Origin: Roseovarius tolerans
GTDB taxonomy: Bacteria; Pseudomonadota; Alphaproteobacteria; Rhodobacterales; Rhodobacteraceae
Direction of reading: 5' to 3'
Assembly (NCBI RefSeq): GCF_900109855.1
Contig: NZ_FOBO01000007.1
Location: forward strand, 1-64,000
DNA: 64,000 nucleotides
Under the pieces are notes generated by a model that searched no databases, had not been told where the DNA came from, and was given only the letters and a program-made list of their open reading frames with translations. The translations under genes and the position numbers were made by a program. This document shows, one piece after another, positions 16,183-24,709 of this stretch. Position 1 is the first letter of the stretch. The number at the start of each line of letters is the position of its first letter.

Positions 16183-17004
16183 TCAACCGTGCAACGCCGC
16201 AGAGGACATCGCGGCATGCGGCCAGGCACAGGGGGCTGCCCGCGTGCCGACAAGACAATCGAACACCACGTCCGATCCCAGCCCATAGATCTGCGTTTCA
16301 GGCCGACGCGCCTGCGCAAGCCGCGATATCGGCTGCGTGGTCAGCCCCTGCGGCCCGGACCCGATCAGCAGCGGGGCCACGGCAACATGCAGGCGCGTCA
16401 GCAGGTCCGCTTCGAGAAAACGTGCGATGGTAATTGCCCCGCCCTCGATCAGAAGATGATGCAACCCCTTGCCCTGCAGCGCGGTGATGATCGCACGGGG
16501 CGCTATCCATGTATCGCGCGGCAGGCGGATCACCTCCACCCCTGGAGGCCGGGGGACATCCACCGTCTGGATCACGATCCGGCGCGCACCATCCTCGGCG
16601 AAGAGCCGCGCATCATTGGGCAAGCGGCCCGATGGGTCGATCACCACACGCGCCGGGTTGCGCCCCGGCACCAGCCGAACGGTCAGGCGTGGGTTGTCGT
16701 GCAACGCGGTCTTCACGCCGACAACTACGGCATCGACAAGCGCGCGCATGCGGTGCAGATGCGCCAGCCCGTCGGGCCCGGACACGTCCGCGGCATCGCC
16801 CGATAGGGTTGCAACGCGCCCGTCAAGCGACTGCCCGATCTGCGCCGCAACGTGACAGGTGCCGGGGGTCGCGATCATTGCCCCGTAAAGGCCGATTGCC
16901 GCGCGCTCACCCGCACTCCAGTCGCCGCAGCACAAACAGGACGCGCCCGCACGAGTTCTGACGATGCGATCCCAGACCTTGGGTGTTACGTCGGTCGCGT
17001 GCAT
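16183..17004 (-). CDS. RibD C-terminal-domain reductase (DHFR-like)
   Basis: This 273-residue protein has a RibD_C/pyrimidine-reductase domain: ATPGTCHVAAQIGQSLDGRVA, DAVVVGVKTALHDNPRLTVR, HHLLIEGGAITIARFLEADL and RLHVAVAPLLIGSG. The deaminase half of full RibD is absent; the N-terminal 60 residues contain two close cysteines (SCLCCGDW). Free-standing RibD_C proteins reduce pterins or riboflavin intermediates with NADPH. Placed between a methyltransferase and a dehydrogenase in the PTPS operon, it is a good candidate for a pterin reductase. ATG 17004 is the first start in frame. Role inferred. Confidence 0.75.
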   Translation of the reverse strand: MHATDVTPKVWDRIVRTRAGASCLCCGDWSAGERAAIGLYGAMIATPGTCHVAAQIGQSLDGRVATLSGDAADVSGPDGLAHLHRMRALVDAVVVGVKTALHDNPRLTVRLVPGRNPARVVIDPSGRLPNDARLFAEDGARRIVIQTVDVPRPPGVEVIRLPRDTWIAPRAIITALQGKGLHHLLIEGGAITIARFLEADLLTRLHVAVAPLLIGSGPQGLTTQPISRLAQARRPETQIYGLGSDVVFDCLVGTRAAPCAWPHAAMSSAALHG

Positions 17005-17085
17005 GTGGCATTCCCTTTGTTGCGTTGCCCCAATTGCGGGGTCTTTACTGCGTCATGTGCAAAGATAGAGGCCAGTGTGCAAATG

Positions 17086-17853
17086 TCACCCGCCCCCGGG
17101 CAGGGCGAGTACATCCACATGGCCGATTTCCGCCCGACCATGGCTAATCGCACCCAGTCGACGTGCCGCCCATCCCCCGGCATCGTCGAACCCCGCGTCT
17201 TGCGCCGCTCCGGCGATCCCCCAGAGCAGGGCGTCCTGCAATCGGGCCTCTTGCGGGCCGAGATTCCAGGGGCTCTGGGCGCTGAAGACCTCATATCCGC
17301 GGGCAGTCAGCAATGCGGTCATCCGCACAGCCGCCTCTGCCCCGAGCGCCGGACCAAATCCCTTGTCCCCGCATTGATGGAGGTTGAAGCGGTCCGTCAC
17401 CTCGGCGTCATCTCGATCCTCTGGGCTCCAACGCATCACACCATCATAACTGAGCGCCGCATAAAGCGCGATCCGATGCTGCACCAAACGATCAAATAGC
17501 CGCGTCGCCCAGTCCTCCGAGACCAGATCGAACAGCGCTGACGCGGTGACCATCTTCACATCCGTCAGAGGCACCGCATCGAGGTCGGTCAGATCGCAGC
17601 GGCGAATATTTGCCGCCGGGTGATGTTCGCGCGCAAGATCCAGCAGCGCCTGGTCATTGTCTAGCAGACACCAGTCAAGAGACGTGGCCCTCGACGCCGC
17701 GAAGGCCCTCACCGTGGCCCCTGTCCCGCAGCCCAGATCGAGCATGCGCGCGCCGGGGCCCGCATAAGCGATCGCGCGATCAAGCAACTCGGCATCGCGC
17801 GCCCGATCGTCCGCAGGTGCGCGTAGGTCAAGCCATTCGGCGTCAAAGGCCAT
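17086..17853 (-). CDS. SAM-dependent methyltransferase
   Basis: This 255-residue class I methyltransferase has motif I at ARMLDLGCGTGATVRAF (~37-52), the acidic strand-2 end DWCLLDNDQALLDLA, and NIRRCDLTDLD for motif II. It should transfer a methyl group from SAM to a small molecule. The start is taken as ATG 17853, one base after the PTPS-like stop at 17855; an alternative ATG at 17871 would overlap that gene. The frame continues upstream to 18156 but only as a shadow of the PTPS-like gene. It is the second gene of the leftward operon. Confidence 0.75.
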   Translation of the reverse strand: MAFDAEWLDLRAPADDRARDAELLDRAIAYAGPGARMLDLGCGTGATVRAFAASRATSLDWCLLDNDQALLDLAREHHPAANIRRCDLTDLDAVPLTDVKMVTASALFDLVSEDWATRLFDRLVQHRIALYAALSYDGVMRWSPEDRDDAEVTDRFNLHQCGDKGFGPALGAEAAVRMTALLTARGYEVFSAQSPWNLGPQEARLQDALLWGIAGAAQDAGFDDAGGWAARRLGAISHGRAEIGHVDVLALPGGG

Positions 17854-17854
17854 C

Positions 17855-18250
17855 TCAGATATCGGCCTCATACCAGCCGCGCGCCACGTGGCTTTCGTGA
17901 AGCAACACACGTATCCTGCGCAACCGACCGGCATCGCCAAGTCCCTCGGACTTGGCGGTCTCGCGCAGCGCGCTCCAGATATGGTGACAGAGAAATTCGG
18001 TCGTGGTGAACTTGCCTTCGAATTCCGGCTTTTCGTCCAGATTGCTATAGCGCAGCGGTTCAAGCGCACGGGCAAGCGCCTCGGTCGCAAGCCCGATGTC
18101 GACCACCAGCCCATGCGCGTCGATATCTTCGGTGTAAAAGGCGGCATCGACCACAAATGTGGCTCCGTGCACGCCCTGTGCCGGGCCGAAAACCGGCGCG
18201 GGCAGCGAATGGGCGATCATGATGTGATCTCGGACTTCAACGGCGAACAT
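17855..18250 (-). CDS. 6-pyruvoyl-tetrahydropterin synthase (QueD) family protein, variant active site
   Basis: This 131-residue protein has the PTPS fold order: EVRDHIMIAHSLP (first zinc His), GVHGATFVVDAAF in place of the usual HGHNY stretch, VVDIGLATEAL, a T-x-E region (TTTEFLCHH) and a C-terminal ESHVARGWYE. The second His of the HGH zinc motif is Ala and the catalytic Cys ahead of it is not seen, so the chemistry may differ from QueD or PTPS. AAGGA six bp before ATG 18250 fixes the start (MFAVEVRD); the ATG at 18256 would leave no spacing. It heads the operon, so the pathway probably begins from dihydroneopterin triphosphate or a relative. Confidence 0.75.
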   Translation of the reverse strand: MFAVEVRDHIMIAHSLPAPVFGPAQGVHGATFVVDAAFYTEDIDAHGLVVDIGLATEALARALEPLRYSNLDEKPEFEGKFTTTEFLCHHIWSALRETAKSEGLGDAGRLRRIRVLLHESHVARGWYEADI

Positions 18251-18396
18251 GGGCATTCCTTCAATGAGTGTCGCAAGATAGCTATCATTGCGCAGCAAAG
18301 GGTCAAGCGACGCGGCAAAACCGGCGATTCCCCGCACACCCACGAAGAATTCATTGGACCGGGGCGGGCAAGACTATACTTCTTCCTTAGCAATAT

Positions 18397-20211
18397 ATGA
18401 TCAGGCCAAGGCTGCCGACACGCTTGGAGAGACTGTTGACCTTAATCACGACACATAAGGAGTACCGACATTTGACCCCGTTCGAGGGCAAGCGCGTTCG
18501 CGCGCGACGTCGGCTGGTTCTTGGCCTCAACTCGGTGACCGTGCTTTTGCTCTTTTCGGTGATGGCGTCGTTTTTCGCCCCCTCCGGCATCACGTTCGCC
18601 GAAGTTGCGTTGCTGATCTGTTTCGCGTTGACGCTGCCATGGCTCTCGATCGGCTTCTGGAACAGCGTGCTGGGTCTGGTGCTTGACCTGCAGCATGGCG
18701 AAAAGGCCGCCACGCATGTCACACCTGCCTTGGCACGGGTCGTGGGCGACGAACCGCTCACCGCGCGGGTCGCGATCGTCATGCCCCTGCGCAACGAAGA
18801 TCCCGACGCCTCCATCGATCGGCTGCGGCGGCTTGAGGCAGAGATCGCCCACACCCCCTGGGCCGGGCGGTTTTCCTATCACGTGCTAAGCGACACTGAC
18901 GCGCCCGGCATCGCCCTCAAGGAAGAGGCGCGCGTCGCCCAGTGGCGCGCGGCGCGGCCCAATGCCCAAATCCAGTATCGCCGCCGGACCGAGAATACCG
19001 GTTACAAGGCGGGCAATATCGCCGAATTCCTGCATAGCGACGAAGGCGAGAGCGATTTTTTCCTGCCGCTTGATGCTGATAGCGAGATGGGCGCCGAGAC
19101 TGTCTTTCGCCTTGTCCGCATGATGCAGGCCAGCCCCGAGATCGGTATGCTGCAAAGCCTTGTGACCGGTCTGCCCTCGCGCAGTCTTTTCACCCGCGTA
19201 TTCCAATTCGGGATGCGCCACGGCATGCGCTCCTTCACCCTTGGCTCGGCCTGGTGGCAGGGCGATTGCGGGCCGAACTGGGGCCATAACGTCCTGATCC
19301 GCACCGAGCCGTTCCGCAGCCATTGCATGCTGCCTGACCTGTCCGGGCGCGGTCCGCTCTCGGGCCCGATCCTCAGCCACGATCAGCTTGAGGCCGTGAT
19401 GATCCGGCGCGCAGGCTACGAGGTGCGGGTGATGGCCGAGGAAAGCCAGAGCTTCGAGGAAAACCCGCCCAGCCTGGTGGATTTCATCCGCCGCGAATTG
19501 CGCTGGATGAACGGTAACCTGCAATATCTGCACCTTCTGGCAATGCCGGGGCTCAAATCGGTGAGCCGCATTCAACTGGTGCTCGCGATCCTGATGTATG
19601 TCAGTGCGCCCGCCTGGATGGCCTTCATCCTGATCGGGGCCGCGATGATGGCGCTGCCTGGTCAGTTGAACGCGATGCCGGTGGCCACCGGGCTGGCACT
19701 TTTCGCAACAATTCTCACCTTGAGCCTCAGCCCCAAGATCATGGGGCTGGCGCAGGTGCTGGCCAGACCGGAACGTCGTGCGGCCTATGGAGGGGGCACA
19801 CGCGTTGCCGTTGGCGGATTGATCGAGATGCTCTTTTCGATGCTCACAGCCCCCATCGTGGCTCTTGCGCTGACACGGTTCGCCATTGGGCTGCTGTTCG
19901 GGCAGCGCATCGGCTGGAGCGCGCAGCAACGCAGCCGAGAGCGCCTGGAATGGAGCGAGGCCGCCCGCGTTTTCTGGCCGCAGACCGTCATCGGTCTGGC
20001 GCTTGGGCTCTGGTTTGCGGCGTTCGCCCCTTGGGCGCTGATTTTCGGCGCTCCGATCCTGCTGGCGCTTATCGGCGCAATCCCGATTGCCGTACTCTCG
20101 GCCCTGCCGGGCCTTGGGCGCTGGTCGCGCCGCGCAGGTCTTTTCGACATTCCCGAGGACCGCATACCACAAAAGCGTGAGGCCGCTGCCATCCACGCCA
20201 ACACCGCCTGA
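18397..20211 (+). CDS. mdoH: Glucans biosynthesis glucosyltransferase H (membrane GT2)
   Basis: This 604-residue inner-membrane GT2 enzyme builds the beta-glucan backbone of osmoregulated periplasmic glucans from UDP-glucose. It has two N-terminal membrane helices (SVTVLLLFSVMASFFAPSG; LLICFALTLPWLSIGFW), a cytoplasmic GT2 domain (RVAIVMPLRNEDPDASIDR, HVLSDTDAPG, FFLPLDADSEMG, and the acceptor motif region FIRRELRWMNGNL) and about four C-terminal helices. It is shorter than E. coli OpgH (~847 aa), as usual in alphaproteobacteria. No opgG is next to it. ATG 18397 is the only reasonable start. Confidence 0.85.
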   Translation: MIRPRLPTRLERLLTLITTHKEYRHLTPFEGKRVRARRRLVLGLNSVTVLLLFSVMASFFAPSGITFAEVALLICFALTLPWLSIGFWNSVLGLVLDLQHGEKAATHVTPALARVVGDEPLTARVAIVMPLRNEDPDASIDRLRRLEAEIAHTPWAGRFSYHVLSDTDAPGIALKEEARVAQWRAARPNAQIQYRRRTENTGYKAGNIAEFLHSDEGESDFFLPLDADSEMGAETVFRLVRMMQASPEIGMLQSLVTGLPSRSLFTRVFQFGMRHGMRSFTLGSAWWQGDCGPNWGHNVLIRTEPFRSHCMLPDLSGRGPLSGPILSHDQLEAVMIRRAGYEVRVMAEESQSFEENPPSLVDFIRRELRWMNGNLQYLHLLAMPGLKSVSRIQLVLAILMYVSAPAWMAFILIGAAMMALPGQLNAMPVATGLALFATILTLSLSPKIMGLAQVLARPERRAAYGGGTRVAVGGLIEMLFSMLTAPIVALALTRFAIGLLFGQRIGWSAQQRSRERLEWSEAARVFWPQTVIGLALGLWFAAFAPWALIFGAPILLALIGAIPIAVLSALPGLGRWSRRAGLFDIPEDRIPQKREAAAIHANTA

Positions 20212-20227
20212 CATGGGAGGACAGAGA

Positions 20228-20818
20228 ATGACCCGACAGACCCTCACCGCCGCCTGCACCGTTGCGGCCCTGAGCCTGCCACAGATGGCTAAGGCCGAAC
20301 CGGCAAACTGGCAGATAGACCGTGAACACGCTGTCGTTGCCTTCACCATCATGCATGCGGGCTATGCCAAGGTGCTGGGCCGCTTCTCCGAGATCGAGGG
20401 GCAGTTCACCTATGACCCCGAAACGCAGGAACTGGGCGAGGTCCGTGCCACCATCGGCGCGCAAAGCGTCGATACCGACCATGAAAAGCGCGACAACCAC
20501 GTGCGTTCTCCCGATTTCCTCGATGCCGAGGCAAATCCGCAGATCACCTTTGTAGGCACCGGCAGCACGCCTGAGACCGAGACCACCGGCACCGTCACTG
20601 GCGAACTGACCATTCGTGGCGTGACCCAGCCCGTTACCCTCGACGTGACGCTCAACAAGCGCGCAGATTATCCCTGTTGCCACGGCAAGGAAACGCTCGG
20701 CATCTCGGCCAGCGCCGAGATCCTGCGCAGCGATTTCGGCAGCACCTATGCCCTGCCGGACTTCGTCGGCGACGCAGTGAATATCATTCTCGAATTCGAG
20801 GCGATCCGCTCCGAGTGA
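20228..20818 (+). CDS. YceI family periplasmic protein
   Basis: This 196-residue protein has a clear signal peptide (residues ~1-22, cleavage after QMAKA) and a YceI lipocalin-like domain: NWQIDREHAVVAFTIMHAG, VRATIGAQSVDTDHEKRD, HVRSPDFLDAEANPQITF and GELTIRGVTQPVTLDVTLN. Members bind isoprenoid-like ligands in the periplasm. A GAGGACAGAGA ribosome region precedes ATG 20228, 16 bp after the mdoH stop, so the two may be co-transcribed. The pair CC in YPCCHGKE is usual for this branch. Function beyond ligand binding is unclear. Confidence 0.85.
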   Translation: MTRQTLTAACTVAALSLPQMAKAEPANWQIDREHAVVAFTIMHAGYAKVLGRFSEIEGQFTYDPETQELGEVRATIGAQSVDTDHEKRDNHVRSPDFLDAEANPQITFVGTGSTPETETTGTVTGELTIRGVTQPVTLDVTLNKRADYPCCHGKETLGISASAEILRSDFGSTYALPDFVGDAVNIILEFEAIRSE

Positions 20819-21095
20819 GCACCTCCGGACGATCTGACGGCCGGAGACCATCAGCGTTGGTCGGAAAGATGGTCGACACGAAAAGTGGCACACCGCTGCT
20901 ATCGGGAGGTCCGCAAGATGTTCGGGTATCACGTATCATGTGACACGCAGGGGTCAGCCATTGCTGCGAAGATCGGCTGTAATCCCCAGCCTTTCATCCT
21001 GACCGAAGCAGGAAAACTCGCGCCAACGGCGGTAGAAGGTTCGGGGTCGGACCACTTGAGGTTGGCGGTCGTGCGCTTGTTCGCTTCGGCAAGGG
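20819..21095. other. Intergenic region between yceI and the RTX-type gene
   Basis: No gene is seen. Just after yceI there is an inverted pair CTCCGG ... CCGGAG (~20823-20847) without a T-run. It lies between two convergent genes at the edge of the decayed accessory stretch. Confidence 0.35.
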
Positions 21096-23420
21096 CTAGA
21101 ACAAACCTACGACATCCCCCAGCAGAACGCCCGTCATGGTGACATCCAAAGAACTTTCATCAAGGTATTCAAACGAGGCACCAGTATCGAAGGTGCTATT
21201 TCCATGATCGACTGCCGTGAAATCGCTGTCTGACTCAAAAAATATCCAACGCGGTTGGTATTCGCTGTCAGCGCCAACCGCGATCGACAACACACTTAGG
21301 GCATCGTTGACGTCTACGCGACCATCCTGATTGATATCCGCTGCTATGTAATCGATAGGGTTCGTCTCCCTCGATGCAGGTGTCATACCAACCGCCAGAC
21401 GCAGGACTGCGAGGGCATCGTCCACACTAATCCGCCCATCGGAGGTTGGATCATAAGTCCGCGTCGCGTCGAAATGGCCTGTTTCACCAATCTCAGTAGA
21501 AAAATGACACATGCCTGACTCGTCGGTTTCTCGCTCAAGCGTCTCGTCTGACGAGAAGACTACTGTGGTTGCATCCAAGCCGTGCCCCGACCTGTCGAAA
21601 ATCTGAACGGAAACCTCTGCCACTCCATCGGATACAACCTCCGGAACATTGCCCGTAGCAACACCAGCGGCACTGTTCAAAACTTCTGCTGACTCAGCCA
21701 AATCAAAGTTAGAAAGGACGACTATTGTATCATGACCGACCACTTCGACACTCGGGCGGCTCTGCTGATAGTCTCCTTGTAGGAAAATGGATGCATCGAC
21801 GACCCCGTCTGCATCTGTGTCCAATTCGAGCGTGGATACATCACCACCTGACTGCAGCGTCACGGCGTCGAAGACGCTATCACTAAAGAAAATAATGTCA
21901 TCGGTCGAGAAATCAGTGATCGTGTCTCCATTTAACTCACTCAGGTTGCCGATAAAAGAATCTGCACCGGGGCCTCCGGTCAGAGTGTCATTGCCTGCGC
22001 CCCCCATAAGCCTGTCGTCGCCTGCACCGCCAATGATCATATCACTGTCGTCACCCCCCATGAGCTTATCGTTCCCGGCTCCGCCGTATAGGATGTCATG
22101 ACCCCAGTCGCCTGCAAGCGTGTCATTTCCATCAAGGCCGTTCAGAGTATCGTCGCCCCATCCTCCCTTGACACGGTCGTTCCCGGCATCACCGGAGAGT
22201 ACATCGTTACCTTCGTGCCCATTGAGGTTGTCATCACCGGTTCCCCCGACGAGGGTGTCATCTCCTAATCCGCCGCGCAGGCGGTCAGACGCATCCGACC
22301 CCTCAACGAGTCGAGCATACGGGCCGGTAGAATTGCTCCGGAGGCTATCGGCCTCCGCAGCATCGACGCCTTGAACATCCATGCGAACCACGGACCAGGC
22401 CTGCATTGTGATAAGAAAGTCGTCAAAGGCGTCGGCTGTCATCAGATCCGCAACCCGGGTTGTGGTTATCACGGGTTGTGCCAACCCATCGACACCTCCT
22501 GCACCTCCGTCCCAAAGTTCCGTCCAGGATACCCTGTAATAATCGGCATCAAGGGCTTCGATCCCGTCAAGATCGAGGGTCATTTGGTTCTCTGCACCGC
22601 TGCGTTCGGAAAACAGATAGACTAGGGTGTCACTGTCGGAATAACCGTGAACGGCAAACTCGCCCGCCACCTTGAAATCCAGTACCGGTGTCAACCCCGT
22701 GAGGCTCTCGCTCATCAGGGCAAAGCCTTCTCCGGCAATTGTCAGCGTCTCAGCGGAATTGTGCACCAATGTTCCGGAATTGCTCTGGTTGAAAATCACA
22801 GGCCAGAAATTCGCCGATGTCACACCATGCGTGACCATCTCGTATAACATTTCAATGTTCATCGAGACTTGCTGCAAGCCGCGATTGTTCGCCTCGTCGA
22901 TATCTCCGTTCTTGCGCGTATTCCATTCGGTTATGTAGTAATCGAGATTGGGGAGCGTAGTATCGCGCCTCTCCAATTCGACATTCCACAACTCGAGTTG
23001 ATTGAAGCCATATTGTTCGCCGGTGTTCACAGCGTCGAAGCCGCCATCGACGTAGTAGTGATCCATAACCGCGTCGATCGCGTTTGCCGCATCGGAAATG
23101 TCGAATTGAAGCAGAGACCCCCCGGACGTCTCAATCAGGACGTTGTCCTGCTCGAATGCCGCGATGATATCTCGCGCCTGGTCACGCGCTCTGCCCTGCG
23201 CGGTCACGGCCACTTCAGTCAGCCTGTCCATCACGTCAGACGACAGCCCATCCAGTTCCGAAGTTTGGTAGACGAAATGTGTCACGGCCTCCACAAACAC
23301 AGAGGTTTCGTTCCTCGGAGACATCATCCCTGCCGCGCTTGGCGTCTGAATAACGATATCGGGCTGATCTTCTGCTATTACGTCCAGGTTTTCGAACGTC
23401 GTCGCGATAACCTTCGACAT
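21096..23420 (-). CDS. RTX/dockerin-type secreted glycosidase-like protein, 5'-truncated
   Basis: About 774 residues from an internal ATG at 23420 (MSKVIATTFENLDV). The first third resembles the second half of a TIM-barrel glycosidase (YYITEWNTRKNGDIDEANNR carries a likely catalytic Glu; then NFWPVIFNQSN). The middle carries about nine RTX nonapeptides (GGxGxDxLxGG type, coordinates ~21,960-22,290), which bind calcium after type I secretion. Two dockerin-like Ca loops (DGRISVDDALAVLRLAVG, NQDGRVDVNDALSVLSIAVG) follow near the end. The frame is open to 23603, but those residues derive from a decayed peroxiredoxin tail. The N-terminal half of the catalytic domain is missing, so it is probably inactive. 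Confidence 0.6.
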   Translation of the reverse strand: MSKVIATTFENLDVIAEDQPDIVIQTPSAAGMMSPRNETSVFVEAVTHFVYQTSELDGLSSDVMDRLTEVAVTAQGRARDQARDIIAAFEQDNVLIETSGGSLLQFDISDAANAIDAVMDHYYVDGGFDAVNTGEQYGFNQLELWNVELERRDTTLPNLDYYITEWNTRKNGDIDEANNRGLQQVSMNIEMLYEMVTHGVTSANFWPVIFNQSNSGTLVHNSAETLTIAGEGFALMSESLTGLTPVLDFKVAGEFAVHGYSDSDTLVYLFSERSGAENQMTLDLDGIEALDADYYRVSWTELWDGGAGGVDGLAQPVITTTRVADLMTADAFDDFLITMQAWSVVRMDVQGVDAAEADSLRSNSTGPYARLVEGSDASDRLRGGLGDDTLVGGTGDDNLNGHEGNDVLSGDAGNDRVKGGWGDDTLNGLDGNDTLAGDWGHDILYGGAGNDKLMGGDDSDMIIGGAGDDRLMGGAGNDTLTGGPGADSFIGNLSELNGDTITDFSTDDIIFFSDSVFDAVTLQSGGDVSTLELDTDADGVVDASIFLQGDYQQSRPSVEVVGHDTIVVLSNFDLAESAEVLNSAAGVATGNVPEVVSDGVAEVSVQIFDRSGHGLDATTVVFSSDETLERETDESGMCHFSTEIGETGHFDATRTYDPTSDGRISVDDALAVLRLAVGMTPASRETNPIDYIAADINQDGRVDVNDALSVLSIAVGADSEYQPRWIFFESDSDFTAVDHGNSTFDTGASFEYLDESSLDVTMTGVLLGDVVGLF

Positions 23421-23554
23421 CGCGGCCGCCAGCGCTACCTGGTGGTACGACCTGCAGCGGGACGGGAGTGAGCCTGCCGCCCTGCGCATCACCCTAGACC
23501 ACACGGAGGTAGGGCAGCAGATAATGAGACCCCACACCAAAGTCGCGCATAACG

Positions 23555-24037
23555 TCAAGTTCGCATCTGTGGATCGAGTATGAAAGACTTTCGAATAGGC
23601 CATGTCTTGTGTTCCTCATCATGGCGCATTCCGAACAGAGCGGCGAGTCGTCCTTCGGGGTCGGCGGCCGTCGGAAACCAGACCTCCGTGTCAAAAAACG
23701 CCTCTATTTCCTTGTGCCAGTCGAGCTGCTCTTGAACCGTGGAGCCTGTCAGACCGAGTGCCTTGACGCCAAGAGCATTGAAGTCGTCCTTGTTTCCGGA
23801 GATCGCACCGAGTTCAGTTGTGCACACAGGAGTACTCGCAGCCGGATGGCTGAACAGGAACGTCCAACTACCCGCTGACCAATCCCAAAGGTCCAACGCA
23901 CCTTGAGTGGTATCTACGGCAAAATTTGGAAATATATCCCCGATCTGCGGCAGCCATTTCACCGAACGCCTATAGGCGCTCGGGATACGCATGTTGCGTC
24001 CATCCGCGCCGCGAGGAGAGAAAAACTGGATGCTCAT
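23555..24037 (-). pseudogene. Peroxiredoxin (AhpC/TSA, 1-Cys Prx6-like), C-terminally truncated
   Basis: 160 residues contain WLPQIGDIFPNFAVDTTQG and the peroxidatic Cys site FSHPAASTPVCTTELGAI (Cys ~90), then LFGMRHDEEHKT and KSFILDPQMRT, ending in a premature TGA. Members of this family are usually about 215-220 residues, so roughly 55 are lost. In the next frame, the stretch GVGSHYLLPYLRVV looks like the scrambled remains of the family's VGRNFDEILRVV end. The gene abuts the truncated RTX gene in the same direction, so both were broken by one or more deletions here. Confidence 0.6.
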
Positions 24038-24529
24038 ATTACGCCCCTTGTTCCTTCGAAGAATTCGAGTGCTGTTGGAGCCAGAGATAAAGTGACTTTA
24101 ACGCCTGCATTTCAGGGCCGTGTGCAAACACGTGTAAAAATATGCAAATTCTAGCAAAAAGACGACTTTGACCTGCCTGACGAACCAGACGCTTAGCGCG
24201 GCAGGCGATTGTCTATATCAGGCCAAGTGTGATGTGCCGAGTTTCCCAGAGCAGTATCGAAACGTGAATGATAGTCTCTTCGCTTTATACAGAAGAAGGA
24301 GGTAGGAACATTTACGAATGCGTGGAACCCAACGTCTTCGGCGAACGATTACACTAAGATTTCGATATAGAAATTTTATTGCTTCGGACAAAATGCTTTA
24401 TGCAGGGAGGGTGTCCACACCCGGGAGCTTGTCCAAGGGGGCTGCCACCCCAGTGCCACCCAAAGAAGCTGTCCAAAGACGTCAACTCAAGCCCATATAG
24501 CAGGAAGTCGCTCAAAAACTGGGAAAATT
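24038..24529. other. Non-coding stretch between broken peroxiredoxin and tRNA-Met
   Basis: No gene is supported. The 492 bp are less GC-rich than the core. They end in CAGGAAGTCGCTCAAAAAC just before the 3' end of tRNA-Met, a position where integrative elements often insert. No duplicated copy of the tRNA end was found in the window. Confidence 0.4.
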
Positions 24530-24606
24530 TGGTAGCGGAGGAGGGACTTGAACCCCCGACACGCGGATTATGATTCCGCTGCTCTAACCACCTGAGCTAC
24601 TCCGCC
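24530..24606 (-). tRNA. tRNA-Met (anticodon CAT)
   Basis: Read on the minus strand, the gene starts GGCGGAGTAGCTCAG and ends GCTACCA, 77 nt with CCA encoded. The anticodon stem GCGGA / TCCGC frames the loop ATCATAA, giving anticodon CAT. The T-arm has GGTTCAAGTC. The acceptor pairs GCGGAG with CTCCGC. The shape and the loop fit elongator tRNA-Met; CAT could also be tRNA-Ile(lysidine), but the sequence is closer to elongator Met of alphaproteobacteria. Confidence 0.9.
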
Positions 24607-24709
24607 AAACCGTGGCGGTAGTTAGGATAGGCGGGCCGGGGCGTCAAGATAGAAAATGCCCACGTTTGCCGAACTTGTGGCGGCCCGGGCTTTGCCGCAT
24701 TATCGGCGC

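Noticed and set aside
14804-16288. A 494-codon open frame on the plus strand
   Set aside because: It is antisense to the IMPase-like and dehydrogenase genes, which have clear motifs and overlaps. Its composition is that of a shadow frame.
18886-20352. A long minus-strand frame over mdoH
   Set aside because: Antisense to a well-defined GT2 gene, with Gln/His/Arg-rich composition and no known domain.
24318-24573. Short ORFs before tRNA-Met
   Set aside because: They lack ribosome sites and domains, and one runs into the tRNA gene.
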